Shown: positions 10,953 through 21,791, numbered from the stretch's first letter. The stretch is DNA of 47,247 bases from Fragilaria crotonensis (GCA_022925895.1 JAKSYS010000502.1:1-47247); one strand, 5' to 3'. A program made the numbers and translations. Notes: a model not told the origin generated them from the letters alone.

Positions 10953-13034
10953 ATGAAGCGCTCTTTGTCAGTTGTACAGCCTGATGGCGATAGCAATGAA
11001 TCCACTTCTACCGGCAAGACGGGCGACTCAATGCAAATACGAATCCCCGACTCCGCTCTTATGATGATGCACCTTGATCGAAGCCATCGGAGGGAAGAAC
11101 CGTTAGGCAATGAAAAGAAGATTGAGCCATCGATACGGACGAAGACCTATTGTGGATTTCACCCCAGGTCCGTCAGCCCGCATCACGCTCCTGACGTGTT
11201 CTTCGAAGGCGAATGCGATGTAGGCCCTCGACCGATTCTTTCACCCCTTCACATAGACAGCAGTTGTCGACCCCCTCCCGACTCGTTGATAATGGAAGCT
11301 GTTCTATGGTTTAACAAAGGAATTGGTGATCACTCAGGAGGTGATCACGAAAGCGCTACAGAAGCGTATGGATTAGCGTTGGGTGCCCTCAGTAAGCGGC
11401 AGTGGACCCTATTGAGCGACTCCGAGTCAGTTCTGAGTTGTCTTGCTCACATAAGGACCCTTGTTCACAACAATATGGGTCAGATTAGTTATCTCGACTG
11501 TGACGAATGCGATGCTCTCTCCCACTTCACTTCAGCACTGGCATCGTCTAAACAAGTAGACTTCTTCGATGATGAAGTGGAGTGGATGCTGACTACAGCG
11601 ACGCTGACATCAAACTTGGCACGCACGTTATGGATGACTGGCGACGTGTTCAACGCAGATTTGGATACGAACTTGCAGGAAGTGCTTCGGTTGCGATCGC
11701 TTTGGCTACTTCCTGAGCACCCCGATGTCGCTTGTGCACACCTCAACCTTGGCTTCCTTCGATTCAGACGCGATGACAAAGCGAATGCTAAGGTGCATTT
11801 GCTGGAATATCTCAAGTATGCAAAGCACGACGATTCCATCTTGGATCCGATTCCTGCGATGGCGCATATTTTGTTGATGGACTACGATGGCAAGAAGGAC
11901 CGCACGTCGAAAGAGCTGGTACGGACGTCACAAGAGCTATTGGAAACTAGACGTTTGATCGGAGACGTGAACGTGAAGGTCTCGTCGTTGCTCAACTATC
12001 TGGGCACTATGCTTTTTAATCTTCGACGATTCGAAGAGTCCATGCTCTTCTATACGCGGGAGCTTGAGCTCGAGGGCGTGCTGTCGGAGAATATCGATGG
12101 CATAAGAGTGAGCGTGACGCTGAACAACATTGGTCGCACTCTGCAGGAACTTGGAAAACTCTCTGACGCAATCAGCTATTACGAAAAGGCCCTCCAGCGA
12201 GTACCTACCGATTATTTTCGCAACCAAGCGCTCGACGCACACGTGCTTTCTAACGAATCCACGCGATTCTCGAACGAAACTGTTCCGCAATCTACGTTGC
12301 ATCTCTTTTCCACCATCTGGTACAACCTCGGTCTGATCCACGACCGCAGGGGATGCCGTGGTGAAGCTATTTCAGCATTCAAGATGTCTCTCAAGCTACG
12401 CCGACGTATGTTCGGAGCCGAACACCAAGACGTTGCATGTCTCTGGTACAACATAGGCACACTCCAAATGGAAAACAACCAAGTTGCAGACGCTTCCGCG
12501 TCCCTGCAAGAAGCCATGCGAATCAAACGCAAGGGGTTTTCAAGAGGATTCAGCAAGCTTGTTCGGACATTATCCAAACTCGCGTGTCTTCAAGAAGATA
12601 GAGGACGTATCGTGGACGCATTTGCTATTCGGGAAGAAATTCTCCACATCCAAACCGCCGCTGAAGATGCTTCCGCTGTCGCCCTTACTCTTCTAAAGAT
12701 GAGCGAACTCAGATTCGCTCAGGGTCTAACCCAAAAGGCTCTGGAACTCGCGCAAAAATCTCTTCGTACGATATTTCAATCTGACGAGCATAAATCGGAG
12801 CACTTCTACTCGCACATACAACGTGTTGAGACTGTGGCCAAGACTTTGATCATGATAGGAAGCCTACATCATGAGCTGATGGACATGGATTTGGCCCGTG
12901 ACAATTTTTTGAAGGCACAGGAGGTTCTGGAGGAGGCAACTCGCCTGCGTCGTGATGAGGCAGTGCCGCAGCTTGTATCTTTGTTAGCAGGACTGCGACT
13001 CCTAGGTCATCCATCCTGTGCGCCGCAGGCATAG
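10953..13034 (+). CDS. tetratricopeptide-repeat protein, kinesin-light-chain-like
   Basis: Intact 693-residue protein, cytosolic by appearance (no signal peptide or membrane segment). The first ~100 residues are low in conservation. From about residue 110 on there are repeated TPR helix pairs: HLNLGFLRFRRDD, SVTLNNIGRTLQELGK, AISYYEKALQR, IWYNLGLIHDRRG, AISAFKMSLKLRRRMFG and VACLWYNIGTLQMENNQ. The 'LRRRMFGAEHQDVA' type linker is typical of kinesin-light-chain-like TPRs, which bind partner proteins. No catalytic domain is seen, so the role is a scaffold or adaptor; the partner cannot be named. The start is the first ATG after an upstream stop in this frame. Unlike many neighbours it has no frame break. 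Confidence 0.85.
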   Translation: MKRSLSVVQPDGDSNESTSTGKTGDSMQIRIPDSALMMMHLDRSHRREEPLGNEKKIEPSIRTKTYCGFHPRSVSPHHAPDVFFEGECDVGPRPILSPLHIDSSCRPPPDSLIMEAVLWFNKGIGDHSGGDHESATEAYGLALGALSKRQWTLLSDSESVLSCLAHIRTLVHNNMGQISYLDCDECDALSHFTSALASSKQVDFFDDEVEWMLTTATLTSNLARTLWMTGDVFNADLDTNLQEVLRLRSLWLLPEHPDVACAHLNLGFLRFRRDDKANAKVHLLEYLKYAKHDDSILDPIPAMAHILLMDYDGKKDRTSKELVRTSQELLETRRLIGDVNVKVSSLLNYLGTMLFNLRRFEESMLFYTRELELEGVLSENIDGIRVSVTLNNIGRTLQELGKLSDAISYYEKALQRVPTDYFRNQALDAHVLSNESTRFSNETVPQSTLHLFSTIWYNLGLIHDRRGCRGEAISAFKMSLKLRRRMFGAEHQDVACLWYNIGTLQMENNQVADASASLQEAMRIKRKGFSRGFSKLVRTLSKLACLQEDRGRIVDAFAIREEILHIQTAAEDASAVALTLLKMSELRFAQGLTQKALELAQKSLRTIFQSDEHKSEHFYSHIQRVETVAKTLIMIGSLHHELMDMDLARDNFLKAQEVLEEATRLRRDEAVPQLVSLLAGLRLLGHPSCAPQA

Positions 13035-13128
13035 ATTACAAATTTGAAGGCAACTCATCCACCATGAAAATGTTCGATAGACTTCACCTTATAGCATATA
13101 AAAATACATGTAGAACAATGTAGCAACG

Positions 13129-13362
13129 TCAGTCAGCTTTAATCTGGTCTGGCGAGAACTCCTCGACATCCATAAGTGCTGAAAGCATACTATCAGCTTC
13201 GGCATCAGACATTTCCTCTGATTTCTCCCGTCTACGCTTAATGATAGCAAGAAGGTGGTTCACAAAGGCATAGCTTGCCGATTCGGTCTTGCGCAGCAAG
13301 TTGCAAGCGTATCCCCAAACGCGAAAGCATTCGTCAAGGCCGTACTGGTACAATTTGTACAT
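13129..13362 (-). CDS. small open frame next to the xylulokinase 3' end, doubtful
   Basis: 77 codons with a plausible amphipathic and acidic composition (YGLDECFRVWGYACNLL, then EADSMLSALMDVEEFSPDQ). It overlaps the last codons of the kinase in another frame, so it may be a misread extension or terminal exon, or chance. I recognise no family. Confidence 0.2.
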   Translation of the reverse strand: MYKLYQYGLDECFRVWGYACNLLRKTESASYAFVNHLLAIIKRRREKSEEMSDAEADSMLSALMDVEEFSPDQIKAD

Positions 13363-14895
13363 CGACGAAGGTTCTTGAAGAGAGCCGTGCTCCGTTTCTT
13401 AAGAGCGCGAATGCACGTCGATACGAGTCCGAGTGCTCAGAAATAGGATATATCGAATGCGGACTTACAGCGATCGTCTGCTGCAAAACATACTCATCGA
13501 CTTTCATTCCAGACGCTGCCGCACCAGCTTGGAAGGCAGCTCCAAGCGCTGCGCTTTCAGGTTCGATCGGGAAGACCAGCTCACATCCAACAATGTCGGC
13601 AATCATTTGACACCATACTTTATTTTGTGCCCCGCCGCCAACCATGTACATTCGCTCAACTGCACCGAAATGTTGCAACGCATCTGCCAACACGAAGGAT
13701 ATTCCCTCCAAACAGGCTCGATACAACACAGCGGGATCCTTGAAATTTTCAGCCGTCAATCCTAGAACAGCACCAGAAGCGCAAGGCCAATTCGGAGTCC
13801 TTTCACCCCCAAGGTATGGAAGAAAGGTGATACCAAGAGATCCAATTGGAATGGATGCCGCTCTCGCCGACGCAGCCTCGTGCGTTAGTCCATTGCACCA
13901 ATGTTTCAAGAAGTGTTGAAGAACACCAGTGCAACTCATTATACAGGCCAGCGGCAAGTGGCGATCTGCAGCGTCACAAAACGGCGCAACCGGTGTATTC
14001 GATGGAGCTGCTTGGTTCGAAACGCCAAAGGTAGTTCCAGATGTTCCAAGGCTCATGACGACTTGACCTGGTTTCACACAACCGACTCCTAGTGCAGAAC
14101 ACATGTTGTCGCCCGAGCCAACCGAAACCGGAATCAATGTCGATAAGGGGCGTCCTAGAATCTTGAGATATCGCTGGGATAAGTAACCAACAATGGCGTT
14201 GGAAGGAAGCACGGTGGGCAACTTCTGAAGGAGGTCTTTGTCAATAATGCCGGCTAGATTTGCGTCATGCTGTCGTCTGCACGGGTCAAAAATCCCATTA
14301 CCACTTGCATCTCCAGCGTCTGTAACAGGAATTTCTAGGCCAGCTAATTTCATGGTAACAAAATCGTGTGGCATAACAATCCATCTCGTCAGCTCAAAGA
14401 GCTCCGGTTCATTCTCCTTCATCCACAGAATCTTCGGCGATGTGAAACCCGCAGTCAGAAAACTTTGCGGTTTGATGTGCTTCGACATCTCACGCAGTCG
14501 TTTCGCCTGGTCACTTGCCTCCACATCACACCACAGCTTTGCAAGTCTCACAGGATTGCATTCCTCATTCAAAGCCACGAGTCCATGCTGCTGCCCTGAC
14601 ACACCGACACCGCCAACAGAATATTTAGCACGAATTTGAATGGAAATCTTCTTCAAACACACATCAACAGCGTCCAACCAGACTTTTGGATCTTGTTCTG
14701 CTCGACCAGGAACTCCATCAGGATTAGGCGCAAGCCATGAGCAAGAGGATCGCGCTACCACCCTTGCTCACTTGGGGAGTAAGCGACACATTTCGTGCCC
14801 TGGGTTCCGACATCCAAACCAAGGTAGCATTCCAGTCTCGCAGCGCTCGTGAGGTCGACTAGAAGGAGGAGCGGCAATAGCAGCTTTGGCAACAT
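13334..14895 (-). CDS. xylulokinase-like FGGY carbohydrate kinase with N-terminal signal peptide, one frameshift
   Basis: FGGY-family sugar kinase that would phosphorylate D-xylulose or a related ketose with ATP. The ATG at 14895 gives a hydrophobic leader (MLPKLLLPLLLLVDLTSAA), then the phosphate-binding start ECYLGLDVGTQGTKCVAYS. Near 14765 the frame changes by one base in a GGG run; the rest continues to 13334. Motifs: GVGVSGQQHGLVAL, TSPKILWMKENEPELF, TDAGDASGNGIFD with the catalytic-type Asp, SVGSGDNMCSALGVG, SLGTSGTTFGV, LPYLGGERTPNWP and YMVGGGAQNKVWCQMIADIV. Length about 515 fits the family. A leader peptide is unusual, since this enzyme is usually cytosolic; it lacks the Phe after the cleavage site expected for diatom plastid import. 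The frame at the extreme C-terminus (after YRRAFALL) is uncertain. The frameshift may be a sequencing error. Confidence 0.8.
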
Positions 14896-15275
14896 TTAGA
14901 ATGTGAAATAATCGGTGTGCTGTGTATTGTAAGGATTGCTGTGACGTTGAATAGAAGTGGTACCACTACAATAGAGGTATTCACACGAAAATGGGATGCA
15001 GGCTACTAAAGTTCAATCCTTGAACATTTTGGATATCGGACTTCACTTCACTCAGCCATCGGAGATTTTAGACATTGGATTTTGGATATATGATACGCAT
15101 GTCCGCATGCCAGATCATACGGTGCCACTGTTGGTAAAATCGACGGTAATACCGTACGATGCGACAACGGTGTGTGCTGCCGAGCAACTTTTTTCCTGTT
15201 CATCAGCGTCAACTCTAGCGTCAAAGTTGTGGCCACAATAGTTGACAGGATCCTAAAAGCATCAGAGCTTTATGG
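14896..15275. other. divergent promoter region between kinase and glycosylase genes
   Basis: About 380 bases between two genes pointing away from each other. A short internal near-repeat (TTTGGATATCGGACTT / TTTTAGACATTGGATTT) is seen around 15030-15085. No gene seen. Confidence 0.4.
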
Positions 15276-16238
15276 ATGTACATAAGAAAGCCAGGAGTTA
15301 TATCTTTGCTGACGAGGAAACAGACACGAATTGTTGCAATGTCGAACACCGCAAGTCGAAAGCGCTCTCTCGTGGCGACACCTATGGAATCAGAACTTGT
15401 CACCAACCTCCTCAAGGATGCAGGCATTAAGGTCACGACCACAAAAGGAAGTTGGTGTTTACATGAGGGATTATCCCATGTCATTTCTGTAAACGATCAA
15501 AGTTTACGGCCAATTGTACTAAGCAGTGGACCGCCGAGAGTCTACGAATCCATCGAATGCCGGCACCAGGATGCTGTACAGAGCATGACGAATCCAAAGT
15601 CATGTTTTGAATCGCTGTGTCGCATCGTGGCCGGCCAGCAGTTGGCAGGAGCTGCAGCTCACGCGGTTTGGCAAAGACTCTTGGAAGCATCTCATCAGTC
15701 CCTCACGCCCAAGAAAGTACTAGAACTTGCCCAACAAGGTTTGGCCGAAAAGCTGCAAAAGCCTGCTGGATTGTCGGGGGCCAAAGCGAGGTCGATTCTG
15801 GACCTTGCCGAAAAGTTTGAGGCTGGTATCCTTTCTGACGCCTTTTTGGAAACTGCAGCGGAACACGAAGTCCGCGAAGCGCTGCTGAAGGTTCGAGGCA
15901 TTGGACCTTGGTCCTGTGACATGTTTCTCTTGTTCTACTTGGAACGACCCGATATTATGCCTTTAGGAGACTTGGGAGTGCGAAAGGGTATTGCCAAGCA
16001 CTTTGGTCTGCGTGGAACAGGCAAACATGGCACGCTGTGTCAGAAAAACGACGTTGACAGGATGAACGATGCCGCCAAGCCGTATGCACCATACCGCTCT
16101 CTCTTGTCCTTCTACATGTGGAAAGTAGCAGACACAAAAGACGTGTATGACCACTCGAACCCATCTGCCGCAACTGTGGCACCAACAATAGTGACCCCGG
16201 AAAAGAATGCGCAACCTAGGAAAAGAACAAGAAAATAA
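15276..16238 (+). CDS. DNA-3-methyladenine glycosylase II (AlkA-type, HhH-GPD)
   Basis: Base-excision repair glycosylase that would remove alkylated purines. The HhH-GPD fold is clear: FESLCRIVAGQQLAGAAAH, then LSGAKARSILDLAEKF, then the helix-hairpin-helix VRGIGPWSCDMFLLFYL, and PLGDLGVRKG carrying the catalytic Asp. The C-terminal block APYRSLLSFYMWKV is also typical. Two starts are possible. 15276 adds a basic stretch (MYIRKPGVISLLTRKQTRIV) that could target mitochondria; 15339 (MSNTASRKRSL) gives a nuclear-type basic N-terminus. The Lys/Arg-rich tail PRKRTRK could be a nuclear signal. Intact frame of 320 codons, as usual for this family. Confidence 0.9.
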   Translation: MYIRKPGVISLLTRKQTRIVAMSNTASRKRSLVATPMESELVTNLLKDAGIKVTTTKGSWCLHEGLSHVISVNDQSLRPIVLSSGPPRVYESIECRHQDAVQSMTNPKSCFESLCRIVAGQQLAGAAAHAVWQRLLEASHQSLTPKKVLELAQQGLAEKLQKPAGLSGAKARSILDLAEKFEAGILSDAFLETAAEHEVREALLKVRGIGPWSCDMFLLFYLERPDIMPLGDLGVRKGIAKHFGLRGTGKHGTLCQKNDVDRMNDAAKPYAPYRSLLSFYMWKVADTKDVYDHSNPSAATVAPTIVTPEKNAQPRKRTRK

Positions 16239-16270
16239 ATGCTTTACTCAATGCTGCAAGTACTTGTCTA

Positions 16271-17695
16271 TTATGGTACAAGTTGCAGGATTTCCTTGAA
16301 GAGTGTTGGTCCCAGCCCGCTCATTTCCATAATCATCAAGATGCACTCGAATAGAATCAACACAATGATCGTCCACTCGAGCGAGTTACTCTTCTTGTCG
16401 TTGAGCATTTCCAAGAAGAATTTGGCGTTTTGCTGAATCAGATTTAGCTTGAATTCGATGTGTTCAAAGCGACTTTCGATCTCAAATTCGCTTCTCATGC
16501 CCTACCAATTTTGTAAGTGGTATGTCTCATGTTGAGATGTAGGCCGCTAGCAAGAACTTACCTCGTGAACTTTTTCGAATTGACTCATGTTCCAAGCCGT
16601 GTCACTTCGGTCCTTTATCCCAAGTTTGCTAATCATGTCAATAAAGACACTGTTGTTCTGCGATACTACCTGGAACAGACTGGATCGCTCCATCTCCGTA
16701 AAGCTCCTGTCCGAGTGACGGTCGAATTGATGCTGGCGAAATTAGCCAGCAACTGATCGACAATGTCCGAATAGGAATCCAGAGCGACAGTCTGAGCCAT
16801 GATACTAGATATTACAGCAGTGGCATTCATATCCAGGTCTTGTACCACACAAAGTCACCATTCACAACATGTGGTAAATCTTGCAGACTGGGTTGCACCA
16901 ACACTTCAAAGTGCTCTTTGCGTTCGAACCCAGACGAGATTGCTCCAGAACTACAAGTATGTGGACAATAATGAGTGAACTTGAACACGGCCATCATGAG
17001 CTAAGATGAAATAAAGCGGCGAGTACTTACCCGTGCATCTTAATCTCTTCCAACAGCTTCCCTGTATCTCGGGCGACATGTTGAAGAAGACAACCGACCC
17101 AAATCGATAAACTGCTACGAATCAGGGTTGAGCCTCCTCATCCGAAGGAGGAGGACTCAATTGCACAATCACACTTGTCTTTCCAAACATATGCCGCACG
17201 GGTGGCATTGACGAAGTCACTCAAATACCTTGGCCAATACTTTTACGACATCCAGTGTTTGTGCTGCATGAACCGACTTGACTCGAATTGTGTTGGAGGC
17301 ATTCATCAAAGCTTCGACCGAACTATTGCCTCTGGATCGTCGACGGTGGCGGAGGAGTGGCATTTGCGGAATTCTCTCAGTCATAATCCCAAGCTCTCAG
17401 GCATCTTGCTTCGGCTCTGTCCCCTTCCCTCAGGGAGGAAGGAGGAGGAACTGTGCTCCCGAGTTGTCACGTTATGAGTCAACCTGACATGGATGCAGCA
17501 ACTCGAGGTGTGTGATGGTTGCCCAAGCTCATAAATCGTCCAGCGGATGATACGAATCTCGTTTGCACCATTCGGGTAGCCATTCTCACGTAGCACTTGC
17601 TTGACTTGACTCTTGCGGTTTCGACAAGGCGCTTTCGCTGCGGTTGTCACTTTGAATGGGATCACAACAGACGATGGATGGTGAAAATGATGCAA
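16271..17695 (-). CDS. RMD1/RMND1-family (DUF155) membrane protein, with introns and several frame breaks
   Basis: DUF155 protein, a family linked to mitochondrial translation (RMND1) or to membrane/cytoskeleton functions in yeast (RMD1). Blocks on the minus strand: IRVKSVHAAQTLDVVKVLAK (~17290), YRFGSVVFFNMSPEIQG (~17080), RKEHFEVLVQPSLQDLPHVV (~16920), MNATAVISSIMAQTVALDSY (~16830), FIDMISKLGIKDRSDTAWN (~16640), FEHIEFKLNLIQQNAKFFLE and the C-terminal membrane helix LEWTIIVLILFECILMIMEM. A GT-AG intron at 16502-16561 is well supported (VHE|GMRS). Others are likely near 16970-17035 and 17100-17230. One-base losses break the frame near 16700, 16835 and 17060. Exon borders at the 5' end and the start codon (17695 or downstream) are uncertain. 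Confidence 0.7.
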
Positions 17696-18177
17696 ACGCC
17701 GAAGGAAGATTGGATGATGGCGGAGTGGCGGAGTATTATGACACTAATGTAGAGGTGCCCTTTCTACTCCAGTACAATACTGTGCTTGGCTGGAACCCGG
17801 TCTGCTTACGGCCTGGCCTGTCTTCAGGTGTGGTGTGTGGTAAATGGTAAACAGAGACCCGACCTGAGCATGCTGTACAGTACGTGGAGTGCGCAATACT
17901 ACAGTACTAATGGCAACTACGGTAGTATGTTGGACGTTAGACTAGACTGTTGTGAATACTACCAGTATCGAGCCTCTACGTCGGAGAACTAAGGATGCTC
18001 ATTTGTCATTTGGTAGCTCTGCGATGGGCGACTGGTGGAGTTGGGATGCAGCCTTCGACTGGGCGACGGCGGATACCCGTTGGAGCTTCGATAATGTTAA
18101 CACACCTAAGTGAAAAAGGCGACAAGGTGGGGTGCTTTGAATGTAAGTCCCCTCACGGCGACGCCTTGTGAGGACCT
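17696..18177. other. spacer, no gene seen
   Basis: About 480 bases between the 5' side of the DUF155 gene and the 3' end of the Claspin-like gene. 17860-17960 has GTAC/AGTAC words. No coding or RNA feature that I can support. Confidence 0.4.
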
Positions 18178-20340
18178 TTAGTGTCTTTTCTTCTGGCGAA
18201 AGCTGTTGGAAGCCACCTTATCCCAAAGACTGGAACTGGTCTGAAGGGCTCGCTTTCGCTTGCCGGTGGCCGCCACTGGAGCAACAGAACTCCTCGATTG
18301 GCTGTTTTCACTGTGGAAAACCACGTGACTGAGAGCCACACTCTTGTGGATGGCCGAGACCTTGTCTTTATTGGCAGCGCTGCCACCTAAGAAACTGGTC
18401 TTGTTCTTTCTTTGGTGACAAGCCTTTAATGCGAGAACTAAGCTCCCAGATGTTTGTATCGCAAAGAGGCTTTGCGAGTTGGAAGAACTTCCATGATGGC
18501 TGTCTCCTCCAGAATTTGAGAAAGCAGACTGCGAATTGGAAGATGCAGAATACTGTCGCCTGCTCAACCCTGCGACGTCCTTCATTGACATCAATTCTTC
18601 TTTCATCCGTTGGTCTTCGTCAATTAATCGAAGCTGCGAAAACTCTTCATCTTCCCCGTGAGCTTCCAGCAGACGCTGCATACGAGCGCGCTTTGCGAAG
18701 CGCTTGGCAAGACGTTCTTGTTCCCGTTCTTCAGCGTCCTCATCGTTCCCCAGGCGTTCCTGTTCTGGGTCCACGTCGTTATCATCCTCGTCGTCGTCGG
18801 AGAAGTGCTCCTCAATATCACCAGAGCTCCTGTGAAGAAATCTATCCTTTAACATCTTGTCGAGTGCGACTTCGTCGTCAGCATCATCATTGTCCTTAAC
18901 TGAACCACTCTGTTCGCCATCTTCGTCCTCGCTATCCAGTTCATCATCGTTCAGAAGGCCCAACCTCTTCGCATCTTCTCGATTGTCTGCGGCCACAAGT
19001 TGATCGAAGCGATGCAATCCTCTGGCACCTGATCCTCCCCCAGCAATGCCCCCTCGCCGACCGTCGTAACCTTCTCGCATGCGCCTCATCATTTCCTTGT
19101 GTTTCTCTTTTTCTTCACGCTTCATCAATTCCTTGCGGGCTCGTTCTCCCGCTTCTTCGTCTCCTTCATCGTCAGACAACTCATCCACAACATGTTTCAA
19201 GTCCTCGTCGTCCAACTCATCATCAACTTCTTCCTCCTCGTCGTCTTCTTTCTTCTTCTTTCCCATGGAGAAACCAAAATCTTCCAAACCTGCGACTACG
19301 TCTTCCTCCTCTTCCTCGTCGGCCTCAGCCTCAACAAGACCACTGCCCTTTCGCCCCTTGAGTTTTTTTCAATTGTTCGGCTTCCTTCCGGAGCATTTCC
19401 TGCCACCCAGAATTCTTCGCCTTTTTTACTTTTTCGGCAGGCTCCTCTGGCTCTGGGGACGAATCCTTCGTACCTCGCGTTACACCCCTTGGGGCGCGTG
19501 GCGACTCCTGTGGGACCTGCGACACAACCGTTTCAGCTTGGGACTGCTCTTCCTCACCTGTGTCGACGTTGACCATGGAGGCATCCTTGTCGACATTATT
19601 CATGTTCTCAGATTCTCGCCTCGGCGGAGCACCAACGAGGAGGAGTGCCTCCGCTGACGATTCTGAATGCCCTGTGCCCATCTCCTTCATCTCTGGAGCC
19701 ACATCCGATGATTCTTGTTCCAGTCGTTGTTCCATGACAACATGTTGGTCAAATTTTGTACCGTCGGCAGCCTCATTTTCAACAGCCAAAGAAAGTTCTT
19801 CGTCATCATCGTCACCGTTGGCGTCAACATCTGACTCTTGGTCGTGGTCACTCGGGAGATCTGTCTCCTCGGATGCTTGATTAGCATCGTCGTCGTCAAC
19901 GTCATCCTCTTCCTCAATTGCCTTTGCAAGCGCAAGCTCTTCGTCTTCATCGTCATTATCCTGCGATGAGGCTTCACTCGGCTTCCACTCCTCCTCCCCT
20001 TCGTCGTCGAAGGTTCCAACAGCCTCCTCACTAGCAATGAGCATTCGCTCCCGAAGTTGTTTGCGCCCATTCGCCTTGAGACGCGCTTCCTCAAGCTTGA
20101 TGACCTGATTACGTTTCATCTCCTCCGCTTGACGGCAATCACGCAGGTGATCTTGTTCCGAGTTGTACCCCAGCTCTCGAGCAAGCCACAAATTTCCCAT
20201 CTTTCTCTGTTTGGATAGCAGCGTTCGTCTAAGCGAAGCACGGGCCGACAAGCTCTTGCCTGGAGATGATTGCACACTGAGCGCAACTTCTGACCAAGAG
20301 ATTTGCTTCTTCTCAACAACGCTCGCGTGTGCGCTGCTTA
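18178..20340 (-). CDS. Claspin/Mrc1-like DNA replication checkpoint protein, C-terminal part (frameshifted)
   Basis: Highly acidic and basic charged protein in two frames: 20275-19331 (plus upstream codons after ~20340) and 19287-18178. It matches the MRC1-like domain of Claspin/Mrc1, the mediator that travels with the replisome and activates the checkpoint kinase. Blocks: ELALAKAIEEEDD, KVKKAKNSGWQEMLRKEAEQ, EDVVAGLEDFGFSMGKKKK, EEVDDELDDEDLKHVVDELS, ARGLHRFDQLVAADNREDAK, EREQERLAKRFAKRARMQRL and a basic C-terminus KRKRALQTSSSLWDKVAS. The break near 19370 is one extra A in a run of seven; without it the two frames read through. No ATG is near the 5' end of this part, supporting the idea that it continues from the gene part at 20313-21791. 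Family call moderate, as the protein is largely low-complexity. Confidence 0.6.
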
Positions 20341-21791
20341 TACAGTAAGAATAGACAAAGCCTTCGATTGAGCATCGCTTCCTGTAGTACCATTCGATTT
20401 CTCGGTTGCAGTGGATTCCACAGCTTCCTGATGCATTCTGTCCACGATCTCAGCTCCATGTCTGAATCAGAGTCTGAATCAGATGTGCTAGCAGCAGGAG
20501 GGACGCCTTTCTCCACTTCGGCTCCTTTAGGGATAGAATTCTCACCCGTTACGACTTGAATTCGCTTCTGATCTAGCTTTTGAAGCAGATCAAGCCGGCC
20601 CTCTAGTCTCTTCAACTTCAATTCCTCCGTGTTGGTATTAAATCGAGCCGCAATCTGCTCTGCGCGCTCCTGATCTTCCTTATTTTGCTGCATTTGCAAT
20701 TCTTCCTGACGTACACGCAGCTCGTCCATGCGTTTCTTGCGAAGCATCTCGGCGTGAATTCGAATCGCCGAAGGTTTCTTGGCTTTCGTCGAACGTCGGT
20801 TTGATTTTCGCTTCTGTTCAGATTCCTTCTTGATGCCAGATATCTTCTTGGACTTTCTTTTAGGCTTCTTGTCTTCTTGCTCATAGTCCGAGCTATCTTC
20901 TTGGTTGTCAGTTTCAAAGTCAGGTTCTGAGGCTTCGTCATCTTCTTCAACTTCCTCGTCGGACTTTTCTTCTCCGTCACTTCCAACAGCAACGGTGGGC
21001 TCGACAGTCCCTTGAACAAGATTTTTCAAATGATTGCGGACAAAGATCTTGGTCGTTTTAGCGAGGGTGATCCCGTATTCAGCTTCGAGAGCGACTACAA
21101 TATCCTTCACGGTCACAGTCTCCTTGTCGGCATGCACAAAGAGACCATCGATCGAAGCAATGAGGTCGTCTTCATCGGGATGATCCTCCAAAGTGTTTAG
21201 CAAGGGCTCCGATTGTTTCTTGGTGGAGGACGGCGCAGGTTCATCGAGAGCTGAATTGGTCGGCTTGTGGGTTCGCTTGCTTCGCCGAGGGGTGACATCA
21301 TCGGCCGGTTGGTCTGAAGTGTTCTCAATCGTTTCCGCATCATCCGAAGCATTGGTGGTACTGAAGAAGGTCTCATCATTCTCAGACTCCTGAAGGGACA
21401 ATTCTTTGTGGCTCGTGGCGTTTTCAAGCTCTACCGTTGACACGAGGGCTTTGGTTGGGCTCACATTGACGCGCTTCTCGTCGAGCCCGCCTTGTAAATC
21501 GTTCACCTTATCGTCTTCCAACGTTTCAGGTAATTTAGTTTCGTCAGTGGGATTGACGTTGAGGACATCCTCATCAGTACAATCATGCTCCTCTGTATCC
21601 TCAAATTCTTCGTCGTCACCCAAAAGACAGGCATTCTTCGTTTCTTGTCCAATACCGTCCGCAGGCAACAAATCCGAAGCCGTCAGAAGTGCCTCCGACT
21701 CAACCTCATCCCCAACAGCGCCGTACACCTTGCGACGAGGCTTGCTCACACGAGAAAACGCTGTGGAGATGTTGCTCGATACATCAACCAT
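20313..21791 (-). CDS. acidic nuclear protein with DEK_C-like domain, probable N-terminal part of the Claspin/Mrc1-like gene
   Basis: 492 codons starting at an ATG at 21791. The N-terminal 200 residues are acidic and Ser/Thr-rich. A DEK_C-like helical domain (ASIDGLFVHADKETVTVKDI, VALEAEYGITLAKTTKIF) lies at about 225-275; such domains bind DNA or chromatin. A Lys/Arg-rich stretch (KPKRKSKKISGIKKE) and a coiled-coil follow. Near the 3' end SDSDSDMEL changes frame by one base: the alternative frame reads EIVDRMHQEAVESTATEKSN and ends in TAA at 20338-20340. Claspin-type proteins often have a 'SDSDxELEIV' patch before their basic region, so this and the next gene (18178-20340) may be one protein of about 1,200 residues split by indels. 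Alternatively it is a separate chromatin protein. Confidence 0.6.
   Translation of the reverse strand: MVDVSSNISTAFSRVSKPRRKVYGAVGDEVESEALLTASDLLPADGIGQETKNACLLGDDEEFEDTEEHDCTDEDVLNVNPTDETKLPETLEDDKVNDLQGGLDEKRVNVSPTKALVSTVELENATSHKELSLQESENDETFFSTTNASDDAETIENTSDQPADDVTPRRSKRTHKPTNSALDEPAPSSTKKQSEPLLNTLEDHPDEDDLIASIDGLFVHADKETVTVKDIVVALEAEYGITLAKTTKIFVRNHLKNLVQGTVEPTVAVGSDGEEKSDEEVEEDDEASEPDFETDNQEDSSDYEQEDKKPKRKSKKISGIKKESEQKRKSNRRSTKAKKPSAIRIHAEMLRKKRMDELRVRQEELQMQQNKEDQERAEQIAARFNTNTEELKLKRLEGRLDLLQKLDQKRIQVVTGENSIPKGAEVEKGVPPAASTSDSDSDSDMELRSWTECIRKLWNPLQPRNRMVLQEAMLNRRLCLFLLYKQRTRERC

Noticed and set aside
14750-14775. Programmed ribosomal frameshifting to explain the kinase break
   Set aside because: The same kind of break is present in many unrelated genes here; no slippery site with a following stem is evident, so indels are the simpler explanation.
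18181-19657. Plus-strand open frames opposite the Claspin-like gene (Ser- and Phe-rich)
   Set aside because: They are antisense shadows of Asp/Glu/Lys-rich codons on the minus strand.
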